In this document: positions 25,351 to 34,254 of the stretch, one piece after another | How positions within the stretch are numbered: the first letter of the stretch is position 1 | Layout: each line of letters starts with the position of its first letter | NCBI RefSeq assembly: GCF_963556105.2 | Contig: NZ_OY829945.1 | Location: 74,501-138,500, forward strand | Reading direction: 5' to 3' | From: an uncultured Tolumonas sp. | GTDB taxonomy: Bacteria; Pseudomonadota; Gammaproteobacteria; Enterobacterales; Aeromonadaceae | Length of the DNA: 64,000 bases | Program-made: the position numbers and the translations under genes | Notes under the pieces: generated by a model | What the model was told of the DNA's origin: nothing | The model's input: the letters and a program-made list of their open reading frames with translations, nothing else | Databases searched by the model: none

Positions 25351-26154
25351 ATGGGAACCGTGCCCGGGTGGCTCCTGGAGGAGGAAGGCTACGCGCCGCG
25401 CGCGGACAAGGACGCCTTCCTGGACCGGAGCATCCTTGCCTTCCTCGGCGTCCTCTCCCGCGGCCGGGCCCGCAGCGGCCCGGCCAGGGGCCGCCGCCGG
25501 GTGGAGCCCCTGGTGAAGGTCCTCGGTACGTTCACGGTCGTGCTCCTCGTCTCGCTCACCCGGAGCCCGGCCTTCCTGGCCCTCGTGGGGACGGCGCTCC
25601 TGGCGCTCCTGGCTTTCCAGGAGGCCCGGCTGATCGCCCGGGTGCTCAAGACGAGCGCGGCGGTAGCGCTCTTCACGCTGCTGATCCTGCTGCCCTCCGC
25701 GCTCTGGGGCCGGGGTTCCGGGGCGCTGACGATCACGGCCAAGGTGCTCCTCTCGGCGGTCTGCGCGAAGCTCCTCTCCTGCACCACGGACTGGGCTTCC
25801 ATCTCGGGCGCCTTCAAGCGCCTCGGGGCGCCGGACCTGTTCATCCTGGTCTTCGATATCGCCCTGAAGTACATCACCCTCCTGGGCGAGTTCGCCTTGG
25901 CCATGCTCTACGCCCTGAAGCTGCGCTCGGTGGGACGGAACCCCGGCAAGGCCGCCAGCCTGGGAGGCATCGCCGGCACCCTCTTCCTCAAGTCCAAGGA
26001 GATGGCCGAGGACATGTACGGGGCCATGGAGTGCCGGGGCTTCACGGGCGAGTACCGGGCTCCTGCGCGGCTGCGCCTGGGCTGGCGGGACGCGGCGCTG
26101 GGCGGGGCCATCGGCCTGCTCATGGGGTTCTACCTGCTGACGAGGACGCGATGA
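25351..26154 (+). CDS. cbiQ: ECF transporter T component, CbiQ type
   Basis: 267 aa from the ATG at 25351. Membrane coupling subunit with helices around residues 55-90 and 105-135 and at the C-terminus. The family signature near residue 215 (AMECRGFTGEYR, the A-x-x-x-R-G coupling motif) contacts the ATPase. The N-terminal LDRSILAFLGVLSRGRARS is typical of CbiQ. It starts 5 bp after cbiM and overlaps cbiO by 4 bp. Confidence 0.92.
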   Translation: MGTVPGWLLEEEGYAPRADKDAFLDRSILAFLGVLSRGRARSGPARGRRRVEPLVKVLGTFTVVLLVSLTRSPAFLALVGTALLALLAFQEARLIARVLKTSAAVALFTLLILLPSALWGRGSGALTITAKVLLSAVCAKLLSCTTDWASISGAFKRLGAPDLFILVFDIALKYITLLGEFALAMLYALKLRSVGRNPGKAASLGGIAGTLFLKSKEMAEDMYGAMECRGFTGEYRAPARLRLGWRDAALGGAIGLLMGFYLLTRTR

Positions 26155-26876
26155 TCGAGCTGAGCGGGGTGTCCTGCGCGTACGACGGGGGCGACGTGCT
26201 CTCGGAACTGTCGCTGGACATTGGCCGCGGCGATGCCGTGGCCGTCATCGGTCCCAACGGGTGCGGCAAGTCGACGCTGCTGAAGCTGCTGAACGGACTG
26301 GTGCTGCCACGGAAGGGCACCTACCGCTTCGACGGCGAGGCGGTCAACCCGGAGCGGCTCCGGGAGCCCCGCTTCGCCAAGCGCTTCCACCAGCGGATCG
26401 GCTTCCTGTTCCAGAACTCCGATGCCCAGCTCTTCTGCCCGGTGGTGGAGGAGGAGATCGCCTTCGGTCCCCGGCAGATGGGCCTGGAGGAGGAAGCCGT
26501 AGCCCAGCGCGTGGAGGACTGCATCGCCCTGCTCGGCATCGGGAAGCTGCGGGGCCGGGTCCCGTACCACCTGAGCGAGGGCGAGAAGCGCAAGGTGGCG
26601 CTCGCCGCGGTGCTGGCGCTCAATCCGGAAGTGCTCGTCCTGGACGAGCCCATGAACGGCCTGGATCCGCGCATGAAGCACTTCCTCCGGGAGATCGTCA
26701 TGGCCCTCAACCAGGCCGGCAAGACCCTCATCTGCTCCACCCACGACTTCAGCTACATCGCGGGCGTCTTCCGCACGGCCGTGGTGCTGGGCGAAGACCA
26801 CCGTCTGGCCCGCGCCGGGGACTACCACGAGATCCTCGCGGACAAGACCTTCCTGAAGGCCCAGAACATCGTCTGA
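26151..26876 (+). CDS. cbiO: ECF transporter ATP-binding subunit, CbiO type
   Basis: 241 aa, ATGA overlap with cbiQ. Walker A GPNGCGKST, Q-loop GFLFQNSDAQLFCPVVEEEI (the QNxDxQ pattern typical of ECF ATPases), signature HLSEGEKRKVALA, Walker B VLVLDEP, switch STHD. It completes the MQO importer. The variant signature LSEGE instead of LSGGQ is common in CbiO proteins. Confidence 0.95.
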   Translation: MIELSGVSCAYDGGDVLSELSLDIGRGDAVAVIGPNGCGKSTLLKLLNGLVLPRKGTYRFDGEAVNPERLREPRFAKRFHQRIGFLFQNSDAQLFCPVVEEEIAFGPRQMGLEEEAVAQRVEDCIALLGIGKLRGRVPYHLSEGEKRKVALAAVLALNPEVLVLDEPMNGLDPRMKHFLREIVMALNQAGKTLICSTHDFSYIAGVFRTAVVLGEDHRLARAGDYHEILADKTFLKAQNIV

Positions 26877-26912
26877 GGCGGGAGCCCCAGGGTAGAATGC
26901 CGCTGGATTCCC

Positions 26913-27173
26913 ATGCGACGCTTCCTCTTCCTCCTCCTGCTCGCCTCCCTGTCCGCAGCCGCCCTCCGCTGGTACCTGGACGGGCGCGAGCCCTCGGTGG
27001 CGGAACAGGCACGGCTGGAGCGGGCCCGGGCCTTCGGCCGCCTGCTGAAGGACGGCCCGGAGGCCTCGGGGGTCCAGGAACCGCCGGTGGATCCCCGCGT
27101 GGACGATGCCACGCGAGCCTCCATCGCGAGGATGTTCGAGGAACGCAGGCGCAAGCAGAAGGCTGCACGCTGA
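26913..27173 (+). CDS. Small hypothetical protein with N-terminal membrane/signal segment
   Basis: 86 aa, no recognised family. The first ~20 residues (MRRFLFLLLLASLSAAALRW) form a signal peptide or anchor; the rest is charged and helical, ending ERRRKQKAAR. It begins 36 bp after cbiO on the same strand and could be the last gene of that operon. Codon usage matches its neighbours. Function unknown. Confidence 0.5.
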   Translation: MRRFLFLLLLASLSAAALRWYLDGREPSVAEQARLERARAFGRLLKDGPEASGVQEPPVDPRVDDATRASIARMFEERRRKQKAAR

Positions 27174-27194
27174 CGGGCGTCCCTGGTCGCCGGG

Positions 27195-28400
27195 TCAGGC
27201 CTGGGCCTGCTCCCGATGCCTGCCGGGGAGGAACGCGGTGAGGATGCCGATGGCGGGCAGGAAGGCGCAGACGCGGTAGACGAAGGCAAGGCTGGTGTGG
27301 TCCGCCAGGACGCCCAGCAGGGCCGCGCCGAGGCCGCCCATGCCGAAGGCGAAGCCGAAGAAGAGCCCGGAGATGAGGCCGACCCGGCCGGGCACCAGCT
27401 CCTGGGCGTAGACCAGGATCGCCGAGAAGGCCGAGGAGAGCACCAGTCCGATGACGATGCTGAGGGCCGTGGTCCAGCCCAGGCTGACGTAGGGCAGGAG
27501 CAGGGTGAAGGGCAGGACCCCCAGGATGGAGGCCCAGATGACCCGCTTGCGGCCGATGCGGTCGCCGATGGGCCCGCCCAGGATGGTGCCCGCGGCCACG
27601 GCCCCCAGGAACAGGAAGAGCCGCACCTGGGCGCTGCGGACCGGGAGGCCGAAGCGGTCCATGAGGAAGAACATGTAGAAGTTCGTCAGGCTGGCCATGT
27701 AGAAGTATTTGGAGAAGATCAGCGCCCCCAGGATGCCCATGGAGGCGATGAGGCGGCCCCGGGACAGCCCGGGATGGAGCGCTGCGGCATGGGCGGCGGC
27801 CTTCGGGGCTGCGAGGTGCCTCCGGTACCAGGTACCCACGTAGGTGAGCAGGGCCATGGCGAGCAGGGCGGCCAGGGAGAACCAGGCGATGCTGCCCTGG
27901 CCCCGGGGCACGATGACGAGGGCCGCGAGCAGGGGCCCCACCGCCGAGCCTGCGTTGCCGCCCACCTGGAACACGGACTGCGCGAAGCCATGCCGGCCGC
28001 CGGAGGCCATGCGGGCCACCCGGGATGACTCCGGGTGGAACACCGCCGAGCCCATGCCCACCAGGGAGGCCCCGGCCAGCAGCATGGGGAAGCGGGTGGC
28101 CGAGGCCAGCAGCAGGAGGCCCAGGAGGGTGCTGCCCATCCCCATCACCAATGAGCCCGGTCGGGGACGGCGGTCGGTGCAGTAGCCCACCACCGGCTGG
28201 AGCAGGGAGGCGGTGAGCTGGTAGGTGAGGGTCACCAGGCCCAGCTGCGCGAAGCTCAGGTGGAAGGAGACCTTCAGCATGGGATACACCGCCGAGATGA
28301 GCGACTGGACCATGTCGTTCAGAAAGTGGCAGGCGCTGACGGCGGCCAGCACAGTGCCCGCCAGGGCCGTGGCGGGGAGCGGGCGGGCGAGGTCTTTCAT
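27195..28400 (-). CDS. MFS exporter, fosmidomycin-resistance (Fsr) family
   Basis: 401 aa from the ATG at 28400 (MKDLARPLPATALAG) with GGAG upstream. Twelve hydrophobic helices are visible. Fsr-family marks: CHFLNDMVQSLISAVYPML, VGYCTDRRPRP, GMGSAVFHPESSRVARMASG, FQVGGNAGSAVGPLLAAL and GGPIGDRIGRKRVIWAS. Members export fosmidomycin and other small toxic compounds by proton antiport. The divergent AraC-family gene is its likely regulator. A much longer upstream frame is a shadow. Confidence 0.9.
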   Translation of the reverse strand: MKDLARPLPATALAGTVLAAVSACHFLNDMVQSLISAVYPMLKVSFHLSFAQLGLVTLTYQLTASLLQPVVGYCTDRRPRPGSLVMGMGSTLLGLLLLASATRFPMLLAGASLVGMGSAVFHPESSRVARMASGGRHGFAQSVFQVGGNAGSAVGPLLAALVIVPRGQGSIAWFSLAALLAMALLTYVGTWYRRHLAAPKAAAHAAALHPGLSRGRLIASMGILGALIFSKYFYMASLTNFYMFFLMDRFGLPVRSAQVRLFLFLGAVAAGTILGGPIGDRIGRKRVIWASILGVLPFTLLLPYVSLGWTTALSIVIGLVLSSAFSAILVYAQELVPGRVGLISGLFFGFAFGMGGLGAALLGVLADHTSLAFVYRVCAFLPAIGILTAFLPGRHREQAQA

Positions 28401-28478
28401 GGGTTTCTCCGGAGGGCCTGTGGCATCATGGCCGAGGCGGAAACAAGCTGTCCTGCCAAGTGATATCGAGAACCGGTC

Positions 28479-29243
28479 ATGAAGCCCCCCAGGCATCCTT
28501 CGCACCAGCGCGGCCCGCTGCGGGTCTTCGCGAGGGACTACCCGGACCAGCACCGCATCGATCGGCACCAGCATCCGTACGCTCAGTTCCTCTATGCCTC
28601 CTCCGGCGTCATGCGGCTGACCACCGCCCGGGGGCGCTGGCTGGTCCCGCCCCTGCGCGGCGTCTGGATCCCGCCCCGCACGCCCCACGCCGTGGCGATG
28701 GAGGGGCCCGTGGCCATGCGCTCCCTCTACGTGCCCGCGGCCCGCTGCGCCGGGTTCCCGGAGGCGTGCCAGGTGCTCAAGGTCCGGCCCTTCCTCCGCG
28801 CCCTGATCGTGGAGGCCGCCCTGGGAGACCGGCCGCCGGACACGGCGGCCCGGGGCGGGCTGCTGGGCTCGCTCATCCTGCTGGAGCTGGAGCGGGCGGC
28901 GGCGGAACCGCTCTGCGTGCCGCTCCCGCGTGATCCGCGGCTGCGCAGGGTCTGCCGGAGCCTGCTGGCGGATCCGGGCGGCGACTGGAGCCTGGACCGC
29001 TGGGCGGAGGAGGCCGGGACCAGCGCCCGGACCTTGGCGCGGCTGTTCCAGGCGGAGTTCGGCATGGGCTTCCGGGCGTGGCGGGACCAGGTGCGCCTCT
29101 CGGAGGCCATCGCCCGCCTGGGCTGCGGCGCCAGCGTGGAGGCCGTGGCGCGCGACCTCGGCTACCGCGGCGCCAGCGCCTTCATCGCCATGTTCCACCG
29201 GAACCTGGGCAGCAGCCCGCGGGCCTACCTCGACGCGGAGTGA
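28479..29243 (+). CDS. AraC family transcriptional regulator
   Basis: 254 aa. An N-terminal cupin domain (HRIDRHQHPYAQFLYASSG, VWIPPRTPHAV) leads to a C-terminal double HTH: WSLDRWAEEAGTSARTLARL and VEAVARDLGYRGASAFIAMF. The layout is that of the cupin-type AraC regulators that commonly sit beside MFS exporters. It diverges from the Fsr-like gene across 78 bp, so control of that exporter is the natural inference. Ligand unknown. Confidence 0.9.
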   Translation: MKPPRHPSHQRGPLRVFARDYPDQHRIDRHQHPYAQFLYASSGVMRLTTARGRWLVPPLRGVWIPPRTPHAVAMEGPVAMRSLYVPAARCAGFPEACQVLKVRPFLRALIVEAALGDRPPDTAARGGLLGSLILLELERAAAEPLCVPLPRDPRLRRVCRSLLADPGGDWSLDRWAEEAGTSARTLARLFQAEFGMGFRAWRDQVRLSEAIARLGCGASVEAVARDLGYRGASAFIAMFHRNLGSSPRAYLDAE

Positions 29244-29337
29244 GGCCGGCCGTACTTACCTGGGATCAGGCCCCCTTGATACACTGGGAAGGTGGGCGGT
29301 CCATGCAGCCCGGCCGGGGCGGCCGGAAGGGTGGGAT

Positions 29338-29856
29338 GTGTACAAAGTCGATGATGATGTGTTCTACAAGGGGACCGGCCTCTGCCGGGTGACGGCCGTG
29401 CGCCCCGTGAAGCTCGGCGGCTGCGGGGAGAGGGTCTGCTACGTGCTCAGGCCCCACGGAGATCCCGACTCGACGGTGTACATCCCCGTGGACAATGAGG
29501 AGCTATCGGAGCTCGTCAGGCCGGTCATGACGCGCCTGGAGGCCGAGGCCCTGATCGACCGGATGCCGGACGTGCCCACACCGTGGATCGACAACGAGCG
29601 CGACCGGAGCCGGGACTTCCTGGCGATGCTCCGGTCCTGCGACAGCCTGCACCTGGTGCGGCTGGTGCGGACCCTGTACCTGGAGCGGATCCACCGGAAG
29701 GAGCAGGGCCGGACCCTGGGGGCCACCGACACGAAGATCATGGCCGCGGCCGAGCGCCTGCTCCACGAGGAGCTCGCCTTCGTGCTCGGCATCGTCCCCG
29801 GAGAGGTGATCCCCTACATCCAGCGCCGGCTGTCCGGAGCCTGCGCTCCGGCCTGA
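29338..29856 (+). CDS. carD: CarD family transcription factor
   Basis: 172 aa starting at a GTG (V-Y-K-V-D-D-D-V-F-Y) with GGAAGG upstream; longer in-frame readings come from the AraC region. The N-terminal Tudor-like RNA-polymerase-interaction domain reads VFYKGTGLCRVTAV ... VCYVLRPHGDPDSTVYIPVDN. The helical C-terminal domain contains WIDNERDRSRDFLAMLRS and ERLLHEELAFVLGI. CarD/CdnL proteins bind the RNA polymerase beta subunit and stabilise open promoter complexes. Typical length. Confidence 0.9.
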   Translation: MYKVDDDVFYKGTGLCRVTAVRPVKLGGCGERVCYVLRPHGDPDSTVYIPVDNEELSELVRPVMTRLEAEALIDRMPDVPTPWIDNERDRSRDFLAMLRSCDSLHLVRLVRTLYLERIHRKEQGRTLGATDTKIMAAAERLLHEELAFVLGIVPGEVIPYIQRRLSGACAPA

Positions 29857-29887
29857 TGGCGGCGCTGCCTCCTGCCTGGGTCCTCGC

Positions 29888-31066
29888 CTACAGCACGCGC
29901 AGCCACAGGCCCTTGAGGTAGAACCCCTCGGGGTGGTCCAGGGCGTACGGATGATCGGCGGGCTGGCCGAGGTGGGCGAGCACCTGGGCCTCGCGGCCGG
30001 CTTCCAGCAGGGCGGTCCACACCGCCTCCTGGAAGCGGGCCCGGTCCATGTGCTGGGAGCAGGAGAAGCACCAGAGCATGCCGCCCCGGGCCGTGGCGCG
30101 GGCGCCGAGGCGGAAGACGTCCTTGTAGGCCTTGAAGGCCTTGTCCACGTCCTTGCGCTGCTTGGCGAAGGCGGGGGGATCCACCACCACCCGGTCCCAG
30201 CCCTCGGGTTCCAGCTCCCGCATCAGCTCGAAGGCGTCGCCCTGCAGCCGGGTGTGCCGGGCGGGTTCCAGGCCGTTCCGGGCCCAGTCCCGCTCCGCCT
30301 GGTCCAGGGCCGGGGCGGAGATGTCCAGGGTGGCCACCTCGGCCGCTCCCCCCAGGCCCGCGTGGATGGAGAAGCCGCCCGTGTAGCCGAAGGCGTTCAG
30401 CACCCGGCAGTCCCGGGACACGCGGCCCAGGGCCAGGCGGTGCTCCCGCTGGTCCAGGAAGAAGCCCGTCTTCTGGCCCTTCAGGAGGTCCACGCTGAGC
30501 GTCGCCGCCCCTTCCCGGATCGCGACCGGTCCGCCCAGGCTGCCCTTCAGCAGGCGGTTCACCACCTCCAGGCCCTCCTCCTTGCGGCCGGACTGGCTGC
30601 GCTCCACGAAGACCGTGATGCCCCGCTCCTTGGCCAGGGACTGCAGTTCCGGCCACCAGGCCTCCCGCAGGGCCTCCAGGCCGGCCGTGCCCACCTGGAG
30701 CACCAGGGCGTTGGCGTAGCGGTCCACCACGAGACCCGGGAGCAGGTCCCCCTCGCCGAAGACCCAGCGGCAGCCCGCCTCGGGGCCGTCCAGGCCGAGG
30801 GTCGCGCGGAGCCCGATCGCGGCCTGCAGCCGTTCCCGGAAGAACGCCGCATCCAGGGGTGCGTCCTCGAAGCGGAAGATGCGCACGGCCAGGGGGTTCG
30901 TGGCGGAGGCCGTGCCCACGGCCAGCACGTTCCCCGAGGCGTCCGCCAGGCGGACCAGCGGCCCGGCGGGGGCCTCGGCCAGGGCGCCCGAGAAGACCCA
31001 GGGGTGCCGCTTGGAGAGCAGGGTGTCCTTGCCGGGCTTGAGGCGGAGGATGGGGTAGGGTTTCAT
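29888..31066 (-). CDS. rlmI: 23S rRNA m5C methyltransferase, RlmI-like
   Basis: 392-aa class I SAM-dependent methyltransferase. An N-terminal PUA domain (LRLKPGKDTLLSKRHPWVFSG, ASGNVLAVGTAS) is followed by an EEHEE insert and the Rossmann domain: GQKTGFFLDQREHR, LNAFGYTGGFSIHAGLGGA, VATLDISAPAL and the DPP motif VVVDPPAFAKQRKD. Catalytic Cys in SCSQH. RlmI methylates C1962 of 23S rRNA in E. coli. It starts 4 bp after the cysteine desulfurase gene on the same strand. Confidence 0.9.
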   Translation of the reverse strand: MKPYPILRLKPGKDTLLSKRHPWVFSGALAEAPAGPLVRLADASGNVLAVGTASATNPLAVRIFRFEDAPLDAAFFRERLQAAIGLRATLGLDGPEAGCRWVFGEGDLLPGLVVDRYANALVLQVGTAGLEALREAWWPELQSLAKERGITVFVERSQSGRKEEGLEVVNRLLKGSLGGPVAIREGAATLSVDLLKGQKTGFFLDQREHRLALGRVSRDCRVLNAFGYTGGFSIHAGLGGAAEVATLDISAPALDQAERDWARNGLEPARHTRLQGDAFELMRELEPEGWDRVVVDPPAFAKQRKDVDKAFKAYKDVFRLGARATARGGMLWCFSCSQHMDRARFQEAVWTALLEAGREAQVLAHLGQPADHPYALDHPEGFYLKGLWLRVL

Positions 31067-31070
31067 GGGT

Positions 31071-32111
31071 TCACCGCTTCAGGGTTCGCTTGAGGGCCTG
31101 CAGGAGGGCGTCCACATCGGACTCCCGGGTGTCCGGGAGGAGGCTCAGGCGGATCACGCTGCGGGCCTCGGCCTCGCCGAAGCCGAGCGCCAGGATGGCA
31201 TGGCTGGGCTCGGTGGCGCCACTGTGGCAGGCGGAGCCCGTGGAGACGGCGAAGCCCGCCAGGTCCAGGGCGATCTGCACGGCCGCGCCCGTGTGGCCGC
31301 GCAGCAGGAGCGCGCTCGTGTTGGGCAGGCGGGGGAGACCGCGGCCGATGGCCTCGTAGTCCGGGGACCAGGAGAGTACTTCCGCCTCCAGCCGGTCCCG
31401 GAGCGCCGCCAGGGCTGCGTTCCGCTCGATCCGGGCGGGCACGTGGCGCGCGGCTTCTGCCAGGCCCAGGATCGCCGGGAGATCCTCGGTGCCACCCCGG
31501 CGCCGGCGCTCCTGGGGACCTTCCATCAGGGGCTGCCAGGGCAGGGAGGGGCGCAGCCAGAGCAGGGCGGCACCCCGGGGGCCCCCCATCTTGTGTCCGG
31601 AGAAGACCGCCGCATCACAGTCCGCGAGGTCTACGGGCACCTTCCCCCAGGCCTGGGCGCAGTCCTTGATCCGCACGGTTCCCGGGAGCTGCGGCATGGG
31701 GTAGAGCAGCCCGGTCTCGTTGTTGGCGGCCATCTGTACGATAGTGGCGGCTCCGTCGAGCGGGCAGGGCAACCAGCGGACGGCCCGCCAGTCCTTGAGC
31801 GGATTCAGGCAGGCGCTGTGCTCCCCTCGGAACACGACGGCAGGCCGGTCGCCCAGGGCGGGGCGCAGGCCCCGGATCAGGAGATGGAGCGCCTCCGTGG
31901 CGCTGGCGCAGAAGACGAGCTCCCCCGGCGGCACCCGCAGCCCGTCGGCGATGGTCCGCCGGGCCTCCTCCACCAGGAAGCGGGCCCGCTGGCCCTCCCG
32001 ATGGAGGCTGGTGGGGTTCGCCCAGTCCTCCGCCAGGGCCTTGGCGACCACCGCCACCACCTCGGGCAGGGGCGGGACCGTGGCGTTGGCGTCGAGGTAC
32101 AGGCGCGGCAT
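31071..32111 (-). CDS. Cysteine desulfurase (NifS/IscS-like, class V aminotransferase)
   Basis: PLP enzyme releasing sulfur from cysteine for Fe-S clusters or thiolation, 346 aa from the ATG at 32111 (MPRLYLDANATVPPLPEVV). Marks: NPTSLHREGQRAR, FCASATEALHLLI (T/S-A-T-E), MAANNETGLLYP, the PLP lysine in VFSGHKMGGPRGAALLW, and the active cysteine loop TGSACHSGATEPSHAILA. The protein is somewhat shorter than IscS (~400 aa). No iscU or other Fe-S assembly gene is adjacent, so it may serve a special role. Confidence 0.88.
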   Translation of the reverse strand: MPRLYLDANATVPPLPEVVAVVAKALAEDWANPTSLHREGQRARFLVEEARRTIADGLRVPPGELVFCASATEALHLLIRGLRPALGDRPAVVFRGEHSACLNPLKDWRAVRWLPCPLDGAATIVQMAANNETGLLYPMPQLPGTVRIKDCAQAWGKVPVDLADCDAAVFSGHKMGGPRGAALLWLRPSLPWQPLMEGPQERRRRGGTEDLPAILGLAEAARHVPARIERNAALAALRDRLEAEVLSWSPDYEAIGRGLPRLPNTSALLLRGHTGAAVQIALDLAGFAVSTGSACHSGATEPSHAILALGFGEAEARSVIRLSLLPDTRESDVDALLQALKRTLKR

Positions 32112-32174
32112 CGCCCCAGGATAGCAAGGGCGGAGGGCCTTCCCTTCCGCGGCCATTGGCCGCAAGCTGGGCCC

Positions 32175-33191
32175 ATGTCCACGCCGCTGCATCCCCAGAA
32201 CGTCATCGCCCTGGTCTGGGACTTCGACAAGACCCTGATCCCGGGCTACATGCAGGATCCGATCTTCCGGGAGTACCAGATCGACGACCTGGCCTTCTGG
32301 CGGGAGGTGAACGCCCTGCCGGGCTATTGCCTGCGCTTCGGCGTGCACATGCACCCGGACAGCGCCTACCTCAACCACCTGCTCACCTACGTGCACCATG
32401 GGCGGATGCCCGGCCTGACCAACGCCCGCCTGCGGGAGCTGGGCGGCCGGATCCAGTTCCATCCGGGGTTGCCGGAGTTCTTCCGCACGGTGAAGGAGGA
32501 GCTGGCGCGCATTCCCGACGCCCAGCGCTTCGAGCTCCGCCTGGAGCACTACATCGTCTCCACGGGCCTGCGGGAGATGATCGAGGGCAGCGCCATCCGC
32601 CCCTACGTGGACGGGATCTGGGCCTCGGAGTTCATCGAGTCGCCCCCGCCGCCGGGCTTCGATCCCGATGCCACCGTGAACCTGGACGCCGTCGAGCGGC
32701 CCGGGGCCCTCTTCGATGTCCACGCCATCAGCCAGATCGCCGTGGCCTATGACAACACGAGCAAGACCCGGGCGCTCTTCGAGATCAACAAGGGCAGCAA
32801 CACCCAGGCCGGCATCGATGTGAACGCCAAGATGCGCCAGGAGGACCGGCGCGTCCCCTTCAAGAACATGATCTACATCGCCGACGGCCCCAGCGATGTG
32901 CCCGCCTTCTCCGTGATGCGCCAGTCCGGGGGGACAGCCTACGCCGTCTACCTCTCGGACAAGGGCACGGAGCGGGCCCGGGAGGACAGCCGGCGGAGCC
33001 TGGAGCAGGTGGAGCGCCTGCGGAAGGACGGCCGGGTGGACCACTACGGCCCCGCCGACTACCGCCCCGAGAGCCCCACCGCGGACTGGCTCCTGATGCG
33101 GATCCGGCAGATCGCCGAGGGCATCGTCGCCGAACGCCGGGAGGCGCTCAAGGCCCGGGTGGGGGCACCGCCGGTGCACCTGCCCCACTGA
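32175..33191 (+). CDS. HAD-like hydrolase of unknown specificity
   Basis: 338 aa, starting MSTPLHPQNVIALVWDFDKTL. HAD motif I is VWDFDKTLIPGYM. A long helical cap follows. The motif II threonine/serine is in LEHYIVSTGLREMI, the motif III lysine probably within the segment around RVPFKNM, and motif IV is MIYIADGPSDVPAFSVM. The acid in motif IV suits a phosphotransferase. No close functional assignment is possible; it resembles the haloacid-dehalogenase-like proteins annotated only as HAD family. Its stop is immediately followed by repeat copy A. Confidence 0.8.
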   Translation: MSTPLHPQNVIALVWDFDKTLIPGYMQDPIFREYQIDDLAFWREVNALPGYCLRFGVHMHPDSAYLNHLLTYVHHGRMPGLTNARLRELGGRIQFHPGLPEFFRTVKEELARIPDAQRFELRLEHYIVSTGLREMIEGSAIRPYVDGIWASEFIESPPPPGFDPDATVNLDAVERPGALFDVHAISQIAVAYDNTSKTRALFEINKGSNTQAGIDVNAKMRQEDRRVPFKNMIYIADGPSDVPAFSVMRQSGGTAYAVYLSDKGTERAREDSRRSLEQVERLRKDGRVDHYGPADYRPESPTADWLLMRIRQIAEGIVAERREALKARVGAPPVHLPH

Positions 33192-33193
33192 AA

Positions 33194-33310
33194 ACTTCAA
33201 CACCAAGAACACCAAGAAAAGATCACCAAGGGGCACCAAGAAAAGCCTTCATTCTTTTGCTTTTCTTGGTGCCCCTTGGTGCCTTCCTGGTGCCCTTGGT
33301 GGTCAGGCTT
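33194..33310. repeat. Palindromic CACCAAG/CTTGGTG intergenic repeat, copy A
   Basis: Left arm contains CACCAAG units (near 33201, 33210, 33224 and 33234); right arm contains CTTGGTG units (33265-33303). The inner parts pair strongly (GGGGCACCAAGAAAAG with CTTTTCTTGGTGCCCC). It fills the whole gap between the convergent HAD and methyltransferase genes and can fold into a long hairpin on either strand. Confidence 0.85.
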
Positions 33311-34105
33311 TTAGGTCGGCGCGTCTGTTTTCGGCAGCCCGATGAGGTAGGTCACCCGGCCGCCCCAGGGGGAGGGCAGGGTGCCGATCTTCCAGGCGTA
33401 GGGCGCACCGGTGAGGGCGGCCGTCATGGCCTCCAGCTCCGCCTCGGTGTAGCTGCGCAGGCAGGAGACCAGGGAGTCCCACGCGAACAGCAGGACGGGC
33501 AGGGGCAGCACGTAGATCCAGAGGGCCTTCGCCCAGGTCATCGGGCGCTGGGCGGCGCGGGAGGTCCGCCAGAACAGGAGCGGAGAAGCCAGTGCCCGCC
33601 GCAGCCAGAAGCGGTTGCGCTCGGTGTACTCGAACACGCCGATGCCCGCCCCCTTGTCCACGGCGTCCTGGAGGATGCGCTGCGCCTGCGCAGGGGAGAA
33701 GTGGTGGAAGGCCGCGAAGAGGGTGCGGAAACCGCCCAGCTCCGCCGGGACGTTCATGGCGTCCACGGAGGAGGCCTCGAAGGTGAGGGCGCTGCGGCTG
33801 GACCGGGAGGCCTTCTCGAAGGCGGCCAGGTTGGGGTACTTGTCGGTCAGGAGGATGGGCATGCGGGTGCCGTCCTCCCGGTAGAGGTGCCGTCCCAGCT
33901 TGAGGAGCGGCCCCGAGGCCCCGGAGCAGAGATCCACGATCCGGGAGCTCCGGTTCCGGGCCAGGGCTTCCTTCAGCCGGGGCAGGACGGGATGGAAGGC
34001 CCCCCACTTGCACACGGCGAAGGCCAGGCAGTCGGTGAGCATGTCCCGCCAGATCCTGGGGAACCATGGGAGATCGTGGAACTCGAAGAGCTCCGCGCGC
34101 CTCAC
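33311..34105 (-). CDS. Class I SAM-dependent methyltransferase-like protein
   Basis: 264 aa. The SAM-binding motif I is SRIVDLCSGASGPLLKLG, motif II-like ILLTDKYPNLAAFE, then FRTLFAAFHHFSPAQAQRIL (post-motif III pattern, FHHF-S). A C-terminal hydrophobic helix (ALWIYVLPLPVLLFAWDSLV) suggests membrane attachment. Substrate unknown. Convergent with the HAD gene across repeat copy A; the ATG is at 34105. Confidence 0.72.
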   Translation of the reverse strand: MRRAELFEFHDLPWFPRIWRDMLTDCLAFAVCKWGAFHPVLPRLKEALARNRSSRIVDLCSGASGPLLKLGRHLYREDGTRMPILLTDKYPNLAAFEKASRSSRSALTFEASSVDAMNVPAELGGFRTLFAAFHHFSPAQAQRILQDAVDKGAGIGVFEYTERNRFWLRRALASPLLFWRTSRAAQRPMTWAKALWIYVLPLPVLLFAWDSLVSCLRSYTEAELEAMTAALTGAPYAWKIGTLPSPWGGRVTYLIGLPKTDAPT

Positions 34106-34254
34106 GGGAGCCTGCGATGGCGGCGGGTCGATGGGCCCACGGTGGGGAACCTCCTGCGCTGGTGACGTGCAACATCGTGTTATAGCGCATTTGCCCGCCG
34201 CGCAGACAGTGGGATAGAGTCGGGAGGGCCCGCGTTCCGGGCCAGGAGCAGCGC

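Noticed and set aside
33194-33310. CRISPR-like direct repeats
   Set aside because: The CACCAAG units are short, irregularly spaced, inverted in the second half and have no spacer-sized unique sequences or cas genes.
33257-34165. Open frames beginning MLFLV...LG in and after the palindromic repeats (also near 37,650 and 47,012)
   Set aside because: The shared MLFLV-type N-termini are simply translations of the CTTGGTG repeat arm; downstream they run antisense to real genes.
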